NCBI GenBank assembly: GCA_025506515.1
Contig: JACCIX010000524.1
Location: 83,579-147,578, forward strand
Origin: Flaveria trinervia
Lineage: Eukaryota > Streptophyta > Magnoliopsida > Asterales > Asteraceae
Direction of reading: 5' to 3'
Length of the DNA: 64,000 bases
Under the pieces are notes generated by a model. That model did not search any database. It was not told the DNA's origin and worked only from the letters and a program-made list of their open reading frames with translations. Both the position numbers and the translations under genes were made by a program. Below, in pieces: positions 1 through 10,331 of this stretch; the stretch's first letter is position 1, and every line of letters starts with the position of its first letter.

Positions 1-1794
1 CGAAGATGACTTTAAATCCTTTATCGCAGATTTGGGAAACAGAAAGTAAGTTATTTTGAAGTTGTTGAACGTAGTTCACCTTATCAAACTTAACTTTCTG
101 ATTTCCTACTTCTCCCTGAGTTGTGATATATCCTCCCTTGTTTCCAGCAAACGAAACATGCCCTCCTTTTATTTGCTTGACGTTAGATAAAAGAGCCCTC
201 TTTCCTGTCATGTGCCTGGATGCTCCGCTGTCTACAATCCACGTGTTAGTTTCAGCACTGTAGCGAACACCCTACACATACACTGTAAAGGATTAGTTTA
301 GGTTATGAACCCAAGCCTTTACTGGCTTGGGTTTCCCAGAGGCATCACACATCAGAAATTCAACCCATTGACCCTTAGAAGGTGAGGTAGCTCAGGTTCC
401 TTCTTGTCATCATTATCAGACACAGAGGTTGACTTCTCTTTCCATAAGCCAGATTTGTGCAATTCCTGTTTGTGATAAACAGTCGACTGGCTAACGGGTT
501 GAACTTTATGTCAATAGTTTTTCTAGGTGGAGTTAAAGAACTCCTCTTAGAAGACCTAGGTTTTGAGTCCTGAAGTTCAATCTCTTCCTAGGTGTCTGAT
601 AATAAGGACAATAGGAAGCAATGTGTCCACATTCTCCACAGTTGTAGCATGACCTGCTATCAACTTTATGATTAAACTTTCTTTGTGGAGAGTGTGTGAC
701 ACTCTAGTAACATCACTCACTTTAGGTTTTGACTCTGGTTCTTTTGATGTTTTCTCTTGTTTAACAAAGTTAACTGTTTTAACATGTTTAACATCTTTTT
801 CCTTTTGGTTAACTAGTTTTTGACTTAAAACATGTGAAAGATTAACATTAGAAGTCTTTTTAGGTTCTGATTTGACTCTGTTTGACCCTGACTTTAAGTT
901 AACCTTTTCAAATTCTTTTTCTAGATTAACACAAGGCAATTTACCCTTTGCCTTTAAAGTGGCCTCCTTTTATTTGTTTCCAGATTCAATAGATGAACAT
1001 GAGGAATCTGGATCACTAACAAGAGGAGTAGACACCACATGATCCTTGATGGGGTTATTATTTACTGGCCTACTCTTAGTGTTCATCAAGGTCTCAGGTG
1101 GTGGTGGAACCATTTTGTAACCCAAACCCTCCCCATTGTTTCTTTCTCTCACTAAGTGTTGGACTATGTGTGATGAACTTGTCCAACTGTGCAGTTTCTG
1201 TTTTAATGAGTTTACTTCTACTTCTAGAACTGCCTTTTGCTTCTTAGTGTCTTCTAGGGAGTTTAGATAGTACCTAATGTCATTAGCTTGGTAAATGCAA
1301 CTACTTTGGTTTCCCTAAGCTGTTTAGTCAAAAGGTCTATCTTTTCTTTGTAACTATGCTCATTTGTTTTAATACTCTATTAGCCTCAGTGCACAGTTGC
1401 AAATCTTTTACTAAGTTATCATTATGATATAATAACTAGCAAATTCTCATTTATGCTATTTCTAAACGTATTACAATCAGAACAAGCATGATTATCAAAT
1501 ATTTGGTCAGTGGTACTTACCTGAGTTGGTTCACAAGAGTTAGCCATCAACGCAGCATCAGATGTCTTGGTTTTGGTGATTCTGTCTTTTCTGTCTTTGC
1601 TGTGGTAGTCTCCTCTTTAGGCTTGTAGCTGACCTCAGTTGCAGTTGTCTCTTCAATATTTGACATCGCTATCTCAACTGCTAGATCTCCTTCACTCGCG
1701 GAATCATCGTCAATGTCTTCTACACTTGCAATGTTTGATTCCCCTGGAGAGACAAACCTAAAGCTCCAGTCCTGTCCTTCATCATCATGAGCAG
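1..1794 (-). pseudogene. Copia C1 Gag C-terminal region and start of protease
   Basis: An acidic Thr/Glu-rich linker lies at 1547-1794 (ASEGDLAVEIAMSNIEETT). A second CCHC knuckle lies near 600-650 (CYNCGECGHIASYC), and 1-260 encodes the aspartic protease region with the motif WIVDSGASRHMTG, followed by a segment typical of the copia GAG-pre-integrase junction (NNLLSVSQICDKGFKV). Between about 960 and 1545 the reading is broken. The protease would cleave Gag-Pol; D-S-G-A is intact. The element continues beyond position 1. Confidence 0.75.
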
Positions 1795-3118
1795 TCAAGG
1801 CTTTTGGATCCTTTCTTGATGAAGTAGAACTAGTAGCTTGCTTGTCTTGACGAGTGAAGGACGAGAATGGGTTCCCGTTACCCGTCTTCTTTGGCTTAAC
1901 ACATTCTCTCTGAAGTGCCCCTTCTCTCCACAGTTAAAGCAGGTCACTTTGCTCTTGTCAAAGCCAAATGTGGTATCCTTAGTAGCTACCAAGTTCTGTC
2001 GGTCTTTTTCACAAACGTCTTCGCCCTTGGACAGCACTAGCTAAGGCCCACATTATGTCCATTCTCTCAAGCTCCATTTCGTCCACCTGCTCGTAGTCCT
2101 CGTCTGCCAGATGGCAGTTTCCAATCTTCCCAGCAACAAGTCCATCATAAGAATGAACCACTGCAGCCAAAAGATCCATGTGTTCTCGAGCTACTTCTAC
2201 AGTCACATTACCGAGGTTCTCAGTCTTCAGTCTAGTAGCATTTGTTTCAGATCCAATATGATGGGTACAAGAAGACCCCGACGTGTCTGATCCTGAAGGA
2301 GAAGCATGTGAAGGACCCGATGAGCTAGACACAAATGCAGTCTGGAGAGGTGCTTCAGATGTCTTAGCTTGAGGCATGGCATTGTACAAAGCCGGATTCT
2401 GAGTATACAAAGACTTCTGAGCTCTGTACTTCATCCTAAGAGCTTCTTCTCGCAGCTTTAGAATGAATTCATTTATATCCAGCTTTGCCAGCATTCCATT
2501 CTGTCTCAGGTTAGACATGAATGAAGCCCACTTTTCTGGCAATCCGTCTGCCAAGTTAGTAACTTTCTCTTCCATGGTAGTAGCCACCCCATGTGTATGC
2601 AGTTCACTCATCAGATGGTAGAATCTATCTATAACATCATCCAAACTCTCGTTTCCCATCGATGAGAAGTTATTGAATTCCTTCTTTAACTCCTTAGCCT
2701 TGATTGCCTTCAACAAAGCATTCCCGTCGTACCTCTTTTCCAGCTCATCCCATAGTTTCTTGGACTGCTTATTCTCTGAGTACTGGTGAAAAATGTCTTT
2801 AGGGATAGACTGTGTAATCAATGTATAAACCCTCTTCTCTACGTTATATTTAACATTCTACGTGTCTGTCATCCCTCCTAAGGTTAGCTTTACTCCATCG
2901 GCTCCCACCGGTGTACTATACCCAATCTCGATAGCTTCCCACAGATTCGGATCCACTCCATTGAGGTAGATCTCAAAACGTTGTTTCCAGTGGGGAAACT
3001 CATCTAACGCTAAGAGCTTTGGTGGTTTATTATGATTACCCACCTCACTCTCAAGTAACAGCAGGTTCTGGATCCTAGAGTCCTTCCCAGCAGTAAATGC
3101 TGACATTTGATCTTCCAT
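1795..3118 (-). pseudogene. Copia C1 gag, N-terminal and capsid region, broken
   Basis: The reading starts with the ATG at 3116-3118 (MEDQMSAFTAGKD) after the leader. It includes a copia Gag N-terminal segment (FPHWKQRFEIYL) and a UBN2-type capsid region (LWDELEKRYDGNALLKAIKA). An in-frame TAG lies about 86 codons in, near 2858, after which the same protein continues. A frameshift near 2040 moves the reading into the frame of a CCHC zinc knuckle (CFNCGEKGHF), and a one-base deletion inside the knuckle removes its last cysteine from frame. Gag would package element RNA into cytoplasmic particles. This copy cannot make full-length Gag. Confidence 0.8.
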
Positions 3119-3159
3119 GGTGAATAACTTTAAGTCTACTAAAACAAACTATTAACTGG

Positions 3160-4090
3160 TGTGACTGAAGGATGCGATTGGGCTATCCGTGCGAATGAAC
3201 TATGTGAATGGTTCAATCGTGCGGTTGAACTAAGCGATTGGTTCAGTCGTGCGAATGAAGCTGATGCGTATGAACACTACGAATGAATGGTTCAATCGTA
3301 CGAATGGAGATGCGACTAGGTCCAATCGTGCGTTATTAGGTCCAGTCGTGCGAATGGCTCACTCGTGCGACTGAAGCTGCTATTTTGCGAAAATTTCTAG
3401 GTTAAACGTGTTTTAGCCGTAAAAATTCGAAATTTCGCAAGGTCTAATCGCCTAAGTCCGTAGAAACCAAACTTTGATGAGCAAGGAACGTCCAAGATCA
3501 CTTTTGACACAAAAGATTGCGTTTTTAGTGCAAAAACACAAACTTTTTTTCAATCTTGATTGAATCACACGTAATCAAGAGCCAAAGCTCTGATACCAAT
3601 TGTCAAGACCTGGTATTTGAACGAAATACCTAATGATTAGCGTGTAAACCAGATCAAATAGTGCGGAATCCTATTTGATTGGCGATCCAATCAGTGAGAA
3701 CACACGAAGAATCAATAAAAAATTGAAACTAACGTTAGAAATCGATTATCTAATGTGTTCTATGAACTTGGAGAACGAATTGGGAGGCTTCTTGACGGCT
3801 AGGGTATGTCTGGAGTCGTAATAGAATGAATTCCCTAGTTTTTCCACGAATTGGGTTGTATTTATAGGTTAGTATTGTTCATTCGTGCGACTGGACCATA
3901 AGTATGGTTCAGTCATGCGATTGAACCATGCGGTTGATCCATCCGCACGACTGAGTGTTCAGTCGTGCGACTGAGCCAATCTTATGTGTCAATCATACAA
4001 CTGATCCAGTCTCCTGGTTCAGTCGCGCGACTGAGTCAATCGTATGAAGTTATTCATGTGTGTGGTCCATTCGCATGGGCCATTCGCATG
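3160..4090. repeat. Dispersed short-motif array in C1 LTR and leader
   Basis: Roughly twenty degenerate copies of a motif around TCGTGCGACTGA or TCGTGCGAATGA lie in two clusters, 3170-3375 in the leader and 3880-4090 in the LTR. Some copies are close to palindromic (CAGTCGTGCGACTGA). Spacing is irregular, so this is not a simple tandem satellite. The surrounding sequence is AT-rich. Confidence 0.75.
3587..3598 (-). promoter_or_regulatory. Primer-binding site of C1 (initiator Met tRNA)
   Basis: On the minus strand TGGTATCAGAGC follows the LTR end after two bases. It is complementary to the 3' end of plant initiator methionine tRNA, the usual primer for minus-strand cDNA synthesis. Confidence 0.9.
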
Positions 4091-4324
4091 AAAACTTCAT
4101 TATGTTAAGTTTGAATGTATTAATTAATAAACATTATGTGTAACCATTCAAACAATCACTAACCTAATTAACCAATTCAATATCGACTCATTAATGAAAT
4201 ATTAGATATTACAAATCACAAACAATCAATATCATTTCATTAATCATATCAAATTACATCCGAATCAGATAAACAAGATCTATTATATTTCATATCAAGA
4301 TCTAGGGACATACATGTATCAACA
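3601..4324 (-). repeat. 5' LTR of copia element C1
   Basis: The left border is firm: TGTCAAGACC begins two bases from the primer-binding site. The right border is set at the inverted TG...CA end (TGTTGATACATG on the minus strand), giving 724 bp; it is inferred because no second LTR is in the window for comparison. The interior holds many copies of a motif like CAGTCGTGCGACTGA. Confidence 0.7.
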
Positions 4325-5504
4325 CTATGTATAATTTTTTTACATACACTCTTTTGCTTGAAATAAGAGTTTTGAAATTAAGTTTTTTCATTAATAAAAA
4401 CTTACATGTAGGTTTGTGTTATTGTGTGAATTTATAATTTTGATATAAAAAATTTAGTGAGTAATTGATGTCTTCGTATGGAATTCCAATAAGTTATTGT
4501 TAGCAAAAGGATTGTTGTAACCAGTGACTTGGTATTGGAAGTTGATTTCATTTGGTATTTAATACAACTGGTATGACATATATTCATTTTTTATTATGTT
4601 GCATTTATATTAATTTGTATTCTAAGGATTAAAAAAGAAGCTTGATATCAATCATATTAGTATTTATGTGAAAGATGATCTCCTCTTGTCTTCGTTTATT
4701 CATTATTATTGGATACAATCAGTGATTTAAATAATTACAAGTAAATAGTTTTAATATTTTAATTATTCAACCCGTGTAATACACGGTTTTCTAAAGCTAG
4801 TGCTTGTATATAGTTTTAACAAATTTAGATTTTTAGAAATTTAGATTTTTAACAATTTAATCTATAATTCAAAATGCTTATAAATTACCACTCTTCTTAT
4901 ATACATTACTAAACAATAACTTAAATCAATATTTAAAACCCACAATTTAATATATTATGTAAACTTTCCTCCGGTATGATATGGAGAATCATATTTATAT
5001 AAAAGAAATGTTGTGTATATATATTATTTGAAATTTGAAAAATAGAAATGTTGTGTATATATATTATTCAAAATTCGAAAATCAGTTTCCAAAATATTCA
5101 ATCATTATGTATCTTATGCATTTATAAATTAATGATTTATAAAATTAGTATCATTCACATATTTTTTAAAAATTCAAATGTTTGACATTTAATTTATAAC
5201 TTAAAAATTCAAGAATTGGTTTGTTTTTTAAGCAATATGTTTTATACACGGACAACTATATGTCGTATTATCAAGAGTTACAAGACAAGACAAACTAAAG
5301 TTAGTTATACCGAATGATAATAGTAATTTTTCAATTACAACTTCAAATGTTGTATACATAGAGATTTTTATAAATTTGTAAACATATATTGGTTTTTTCT
5401 TTTTGTATTTAACTATGTAATGTAATTTATTTCACACGATTTATTTAATCTTCTTTATTTTATATAATACAAGCTTAATAATCATTCCTATTAATTCACA
5501 TTCA
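4325..5504. other. AT-rich spacer with a Helitron end and a 40-bp duplication
   Basis: No coding sequence is supported here. Apart from the Helitron terminus (4767-4800), the only clear structure is a direct repeat: AGAAATGTTGTGTATATATA occurs at about 5004 and again at about 5044, spaced 40 bp apart. Confidence 0.6.
4767..4800 (+). mobile_element. Helitron 3' terminus (hairpin plus CTAG)
   Basis: A hairpin (CCGTG/CACGG around TAATA) is followed about 10 bases later by CTAG and then T. This is the Helitron 3' end: a short stem-loop just before CTRR, inserted between A and T. The same hairpin-CTAG-T arrangement occurs inverted at 47847-47880. The 5' TC end was not located, so the length and any captured content upstream are unknown. 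Confidence 0.6.
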
Positions 5505-5727
5505 CATGTTTATATATTATATGATTTTTTTATAGTAACTAAAAATTTACAATTATAATTATTTATCATAATTGTGGTTAAAATGTTAAATGTATAAATA
5601 TTTGTTATTAGATACTGGTGAAGAAGGCCACTTAACACCTTAAGCAATATTGTTATTAATACTAACTTTTAATACTAACTTTGAAGGAACAATAGATGTT
5701 ACATGATATGATTATTGTTATTAATAC
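5505..5727 (+). repeat. Promoter-repeat copy 1 (homologous to 47640-47846 and 60835-61060)
   Basis: The segment from about ATGTTTATATATTATATGAT to GTTATTAATAC matches the upstream region of the host gene (minus strand, 47640-47846) and the segment at 60835-61060. Here the match stops at the G1 LTR, whereas the other two copies continue with TAACTTTTAATTTTTAACTG. It has the orientation expected for a plus-strand gene copy whose 3' end is at 23634-24061. Confidence 0.8.
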
Positions 5728-7854
5728 TGTAACACCCGGCTTTTTAAAGGCAAGATAGGAAGAATAGAAAGAAAGAAAAGCTATAAGGTCCAAGTGGAGG
5801 GACCAAAAGCATCCAAAAGGACAACACTTTGAAAAGTTGGTGTAAAGGTGGGCATGGCCGCCCACCCTCACTTCACATCACCATCTTTTTTGGTTTTAGA
5901 GAGAGAGAGCAGAGAAAACTCTCGGTTGAAGATAAGAAGAAGAAGAGAAGTCGAATTCAAGGTAAGATTCATGGTTTTTACATGTTTATGATGGTTTTAT
6001 CTCAGTTACATGCTTATGTGCTTATGTGTTTGTGTTTGTGCTCGGGTGTGTGTGTGTGGTGTTGTTTTTAGGTGTTTGAACTCATTGCAAGTGGGTTAGG
6101 AAGGAAGAAACACCCAAGTTGCATCAGGTGAGTTCTAGACCCTAGTTTTTACTTGTTTTCAACCATCTTTGGAGCTGAATATGTATGTAAAAGATTTTCT
6201 AATGTTTGAGTATGTATGCCCGTATGAAATGTGTATGATTGAATGTGATTCTTGAATGCTTATAGGTTATTCATGTTTAGAATAGCCACATTAAGCTTAG
6301 AACAGATGGATTTGATGATTGGGTTGAAAACATACTGGAAACATGTTGAACAGAAGGTCCATACGCCTAGATAAGGCTCATGCGCCTGAAAATGCCTTAG
6401 AAAGAACTAAGTGTAATCCATGCGCCCAAACAGTAGCCCATGCGCCTAAGATTGCCTTAGAAATGATAAAGTACAGCCCATGCGCCTGAACAGTGGTCCA
6501 TGCGTCTAGAAATGTTAGCTGGACGACTAAGTAAAGAGCCATGTGCCCCAATAGTGCACATGCGCCCAAGTGGCCCATGCGCCTAAGTGTCCATGCGCCT
6601 AAATTAATCATGCGTCTAAGTGTTCATACGCACAAATAGTGCCCATGCGCCTGAATAGTTCACGCGCCTAAAGTGAAAATGCTTAAGTGTTGGTTGATGC
6701 GCCTACATAATGATGAAACGCCCGAACAGGGCTCATGCACCCAAATAGTTTCCATGCGCCTAAGACTTAGAAATTTTTACAGAATTTTTTTGGGAGTCTG
6801 TGCCTTAGGGTTTTGACCGAGGTTGACTAAGGGCTTATTAATGATATTGTTTCATGCATGATATGATTGATTATGATTGTTCCTTATTATTTTTATTGCT
6901 ATTATTATTATTACTTATAGTATGTGACTTTACGTGGTATGTTATTATCGTAACGTAAAGTATATCGTAATAATAAAGTGAAAAAGCAATAAAGAAAAGA
7001 AGAGGAACATTAATGAAAATATTAACAAGTCTTGCAAGCTTACAAGAGGTACACGACCATGTTGTCATTAGCTCAACTGTGCTGCGGGTTAGCTACCCTA
7101 TTATACACACAGGGTCAATCAATTGAGATTGGCAGGATCTTTGCAGCGTGTCGTGGGTGATTGGGTTGGCCCTGTACATAGTACACAGAACCCTTTCGAG
7201 GGATACAGTTGACCCTTTCGGGGGAAATAGTTGACCCTTTCGAGGGATACAGTTGACCCTTTCGAGGGATACAGTTGACCCTTTCGAGGGATATAGATGG
7301 CCCGTCACCCGTTTTCCATCGCGCATATAGTTGGAGTATTACTCACTGGTCCATACAGAAAGTGAAACATAAACATAAAAGTTTACAGAACAGACAAGGC
7401 ATACAGTAAAGAGAACAAACAATATTTGTTCATATAGTTGATGCGTGCTCGCATATACAGTACAGAGTTGTATTTTACAGAAAAGAGTATTTTCATATAC
7501 AATATATAGAAAGTATTTTACTACTTATAAAACTAGAGCTCACTCAGCAACGCTGACTTTTATACATTTTCAGTTGGTAGGTAATTATTGCTGAGGATGG
7601 CACGAGGGTGAAGCTACTCGGCAGGAAAAGTCTGACATCCATTCGTACTCTGTGTTGCTGTTGTTTTGTAATGCATATAAACAAGTCTTTTGTAAATAGT
7701 CTATGATGATGTATTGCTTAACAATAGTGTTTTGAATGAAGTGAATGGTTTTTGATAAATTATTTCTGCTGCTTAAGCTTGTTTAGTGGTAATGTTTAAT
7801 GATTTAATTGCTATGATTGACCAATTGTGAGGCTTCTGGGAACGGGACCTTACA
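5728..7854 (+). repeat. 5' LTR of G1
   Basis: It begins TGTAACACCCGG and ends CCTTACA just before the primer site (2127 bp). Internal order: a GA-rich leader (near 5900), a splice-donor-like CAAG/GTAAG at 5961/5962, an acceptor-like TTTTTAG/GTG at 6071/6072, a donor-like CATCAG/GTGAG at 6127/6128, about 18 copies of a CATGCGCCTAA-like motif (6355-6765), five 22-bp repeats (7193-7293), and an acceptor-like TACATTTTCAG ending at 7573. It resembles the G2 LTRs more than G1's own 3' LTR. Confidence 0.9.
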
Positions 7855-7857
7855 AGT

Positions 7858-7869
7858 TGGTATCAAAGC
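7858..7869 (+). promoter_or_regulatory. Primer-binding site of G1
   Basis: TGGTATCAAAGC lies three bases after the LTR and differs by one base from the initiator Met tRNA complement seen in G2 (TGGTATCAGAGC). The mismatch fits general decay. Confidence 0.85.
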
Positions 7870-8206
7870 CAAAGTTTAAGAGAATTGAGTTAAAATAAAC
7901 TTTTAAAACATAAACTTAGATTGAAAATGGGACAAATGGAGGGATGTCAACCCGAGTAGCTACGTGCCATCAGGTATGTCTTTTCCTAATGTTAACCGGT
8001 ATTATGTGCGCATGCTATTTGATTATGTGCTCTTAGTAGATTTAGATACTCATTAAGTCGGGATAGGAAATTCTTGGGGTATGAAGAGTAAAGTAAGTGG
8101 CTAATCACAACTGGCCACTGTAATTAGAGACTTACTATACTTGACATAAACTGAGTTATTACCTTGAATGACCGTGTTGGTGTTTGAATCTTTCAGTGTG
8201 CGTATG

Positions 8207-9470
8207 ATGGCCGGTGGTAGATCTTCGAAAGCTTCACGGGGAGGAGGTCACGGTGCTGAACCACGACCCAAGAGGGGGAGACCCAGAGTTGAGAAGTTGG
8301 TTCATGAAGAAACAGAGACCCCTCATCCGAAGGGTGGTGACGAGAGCGCCAATCTGAGAGCCTCGGTAAAGGAGGCTGTGGTGGAAGAAGTTCATCAGGT
8401 CATGCAGACGATTCTACCATCTGTGGTGAATGAAGTGATCAAGGCAGTAAGGGAAGGGGAAAGAAAGGAGAGAAACAGGTCCTCGGGAGGACGGGAGCAA
8501 CCAGAGCCGGAAACGGTTCTCTCTGATGATGAGGAGGAGGAAGAAGAGGAGCCTGCACCGCAGGCGGCCCGAGGCTGTAACTACGGGGTGTTTATGAGAT
8601 GCAAGCCCCCTACTTTCGATGGAAACGACACTGTTGCAGCTGCTCACCGGTGGGTGAGGGAAATGGAGGTTGTTCTCGACATCAGTGAGTGTCACGAAGA
8701 CCAAAGGGTGAAGTTTGCTACCCACTCCTTCGTGGACTCGGCTTTGTGCTGGTAGGACAACATCGTCCAAGCCGTGGGTAGCAGGGCCATTGGGAGAATG
8801 AGATGGCCTAAACTGAAGAAGTTAGTGATTGAGGAATTCTGTCCTCACAGAGAGATGGACAAGGTAGAAAGAGAGTTCCTACAGCTGGAGGCGGGAACAA
8901 TGACACACCAGCAGTACACCACAAAATTTAATGAAATGGCGTGGCTGGTGCCAGATCAAATGACACCACTGTCACGAAAGATTAAGAGATACATCCAGGG
9001 GTTGCCTGTGGATATCCGTAGGCATATGATCGCCGCCCGGCCGAGCACTTTTAGGTCGGCGGTTGATTTGGCTGGTAGGTTATATGATGAGCGCGAGGTG
9101 ATAGGGGTTGAGGTGAACAAGAAGGGTGGTGACCGGAACTGGAATAGGAAACGGCTTGAACGTAGTGGAGCCACTCCAAACAATAAGATGGCGAAGGTGG
9201 GTGACCGATGTGTGGTCACATCTGGAGCAGGATTGAAGAAGTGTGGTAAATGCGGGAAGGAGCATTCGGGAGAATGCAAATTGGGATCAAACAGCTGTTT
9301 CAAGTGTGGGAAGCCTGGCCATATGGCTAGAGATTGTGGGTTTCGCAGGTGTTACAACTATGGGGGGAATGGTCATCTGTGCAGGGATTGTAAGAGGCCA
9401 AGGGTTGAAAGTTCGGGAGCGAAAAAGGCTGGAGGAGAAGGGCAGAAGGCAAGCGCCCGAGCTTTCACGA
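8207..9470 (+). pseudogene. G1 gag, broken by a stop codon
   Basis: The start MAGGRSSKASRGGG is shared with the other gypsy copies. Just after it is an AT-hook-like KRGRPRVEK. An acidic stretch (DDEEEEEEEP) follows, then the capsid region (RCKPPTFDGN, then VKFATHSFVDSALCW). There TGG has become TAG at 8754-8756, after which the frame continues through a retrotransposon Gag domain (EFCPHREMDKVEREFLQLE). Two zinc knuckles lie near 9290-9400: CFKCGKPGHMARDC is intact, while the next reads CYNYGG with its second cysteine lost. It cannot make full Gag without readthrough of the stop. Confidence 0.85.
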
Positions 9471-10331
9471 TGACTCGGGAGGAGGCTAGGACAGACCCCG
9501 ACGTGGTGTCAGGTATGTTTCTAGTAAACCAAACTCTTGCATCTGTGTTCTTTGATTCTGGTACTAGTAGGAGTTTCATTTCTGCCGCCTTTCTGCTAAG
9601 TTTCCCATTAAGAGTAGATGTATTGATGAGCCCTTTGAGGTAGAAACTGCCATAGGTAAGTATATGAGGATTTTTGAGGTGGTAGAAGGTTGTGACATAG
9701 AACTAGACGGTCATAAGTTTCCTGTTAGACCATTTGTGATGACCTTAGGCGGTTTCGATGTAGTCCTAGGAATGGATTGGTTGGTGGACTACGAAGCGAG
9801 TATCGTGTGTCGCAAGAAGATGATCCGATTAACAGTGCCTGACGGGAATAAGGTGACGGTTTATGGTGATCGAGTCACGACGATCCCGAAAGTGATTTCG
9901 ATGGCGGTGGCGGGAAAGTGCTTGAGGCTTGGATGTAGTGCCTACTTGGCCTATGTAAAGAATGTGGACGCGCCAACACCACAACTATCTGATGTACCAG
10001 TGGTGTGTGACTTTACGAATGTGTTTCCAGAAGATTTACCAGGTGTGTCACCGGACCGTGAGATTGAGTTTCAAAATGATTTAATACCCGGTGCTCAACC
10101 CGTTGCCAAAGCACTGTATCGGTTAGCTCCGACAGAATTGAAAGAGTTGATGAAGCAGTTGCAAGAGCTGCTCCCTCCGAGTATCTCTCCTTGGGGTGCT
10201 TCGGTCCTGTTTTTGAAGAAGCAATACGGTAGCATGAGCATGTGCATTGACTACCGAGAGCTGAACAAGTTGACGGTAAAGAATCGGTACCCCTTACCAA
10301 GAATTGATGATCTGTTTGTTCAGCTCCAGGG
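9471..10331 (+). pseudogene. G1 pol, N-terminal part (protease and start of RT)
   Basis: The protease motif FFDSGTSRSFIS is visible near 9550. A frameshift near 9600-9660 moves the reading to the frame that runs through VLGMDWL and the linker VPVVCDFTNVFPEDLPGV into reverse transcriptase (MCIDYRELNKLTVKNRYPLP). A short deletion removes residues in the LLDKGFIRPS region (here LLPPS). The reading stops at QLQG where G2 is inserted; the remainder is at 18583-21056. Confidence 0.85.

Larger units (their letters stand above)
1..4324 (-). mobile_element. Ty1/copia element C1, 5' part, running off the left edge
   Basis: Read on the minus strand this is an LTR, a primer-binding site, a gag region with zinc knuckles and the start of an aspartic protease, the order of Ty1/copia elements. 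Integrase, reverse transcriptase and the second LTR lie outside the window, so autonomy and target duplication cannot be judged. Gag carries a stop codon and at least two frameshifts, so this copy is dead as it stands. It belongs to a different copia family from C2 and C3: its LTR and leader carry an unusual repeated motif that those lack. Confidence 0.85.

Noticed and set aside
5829..6071. Small open frames at the start of the gypsy LTRs (also 25607-25891)
   Set aside because: They cross the GA-rich leader and the putative intron and are not conserved among LTR copies.
6378..6611. Open frames opposite the CATGCGCC arrays (also 30366-30599 and 36404-36637)
   Set aside because: They are read through the repeated motif in LTRs and give repetitive Gly-Ala-Trp peptides; no gene evidence.
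7193..7293. CRISPR-like look of regular 22-bp repeats
   Set aside because: Units are directly abutting with no spacers, inside plant LTRs.
8414..8770. Long antisense frames across gag and pol (also 10013-10480, 13046-13537, 18782-19150, 33217-33549)
   Set aside because: Shadows of the retrotransposon genes on the other strand, without family similarity.
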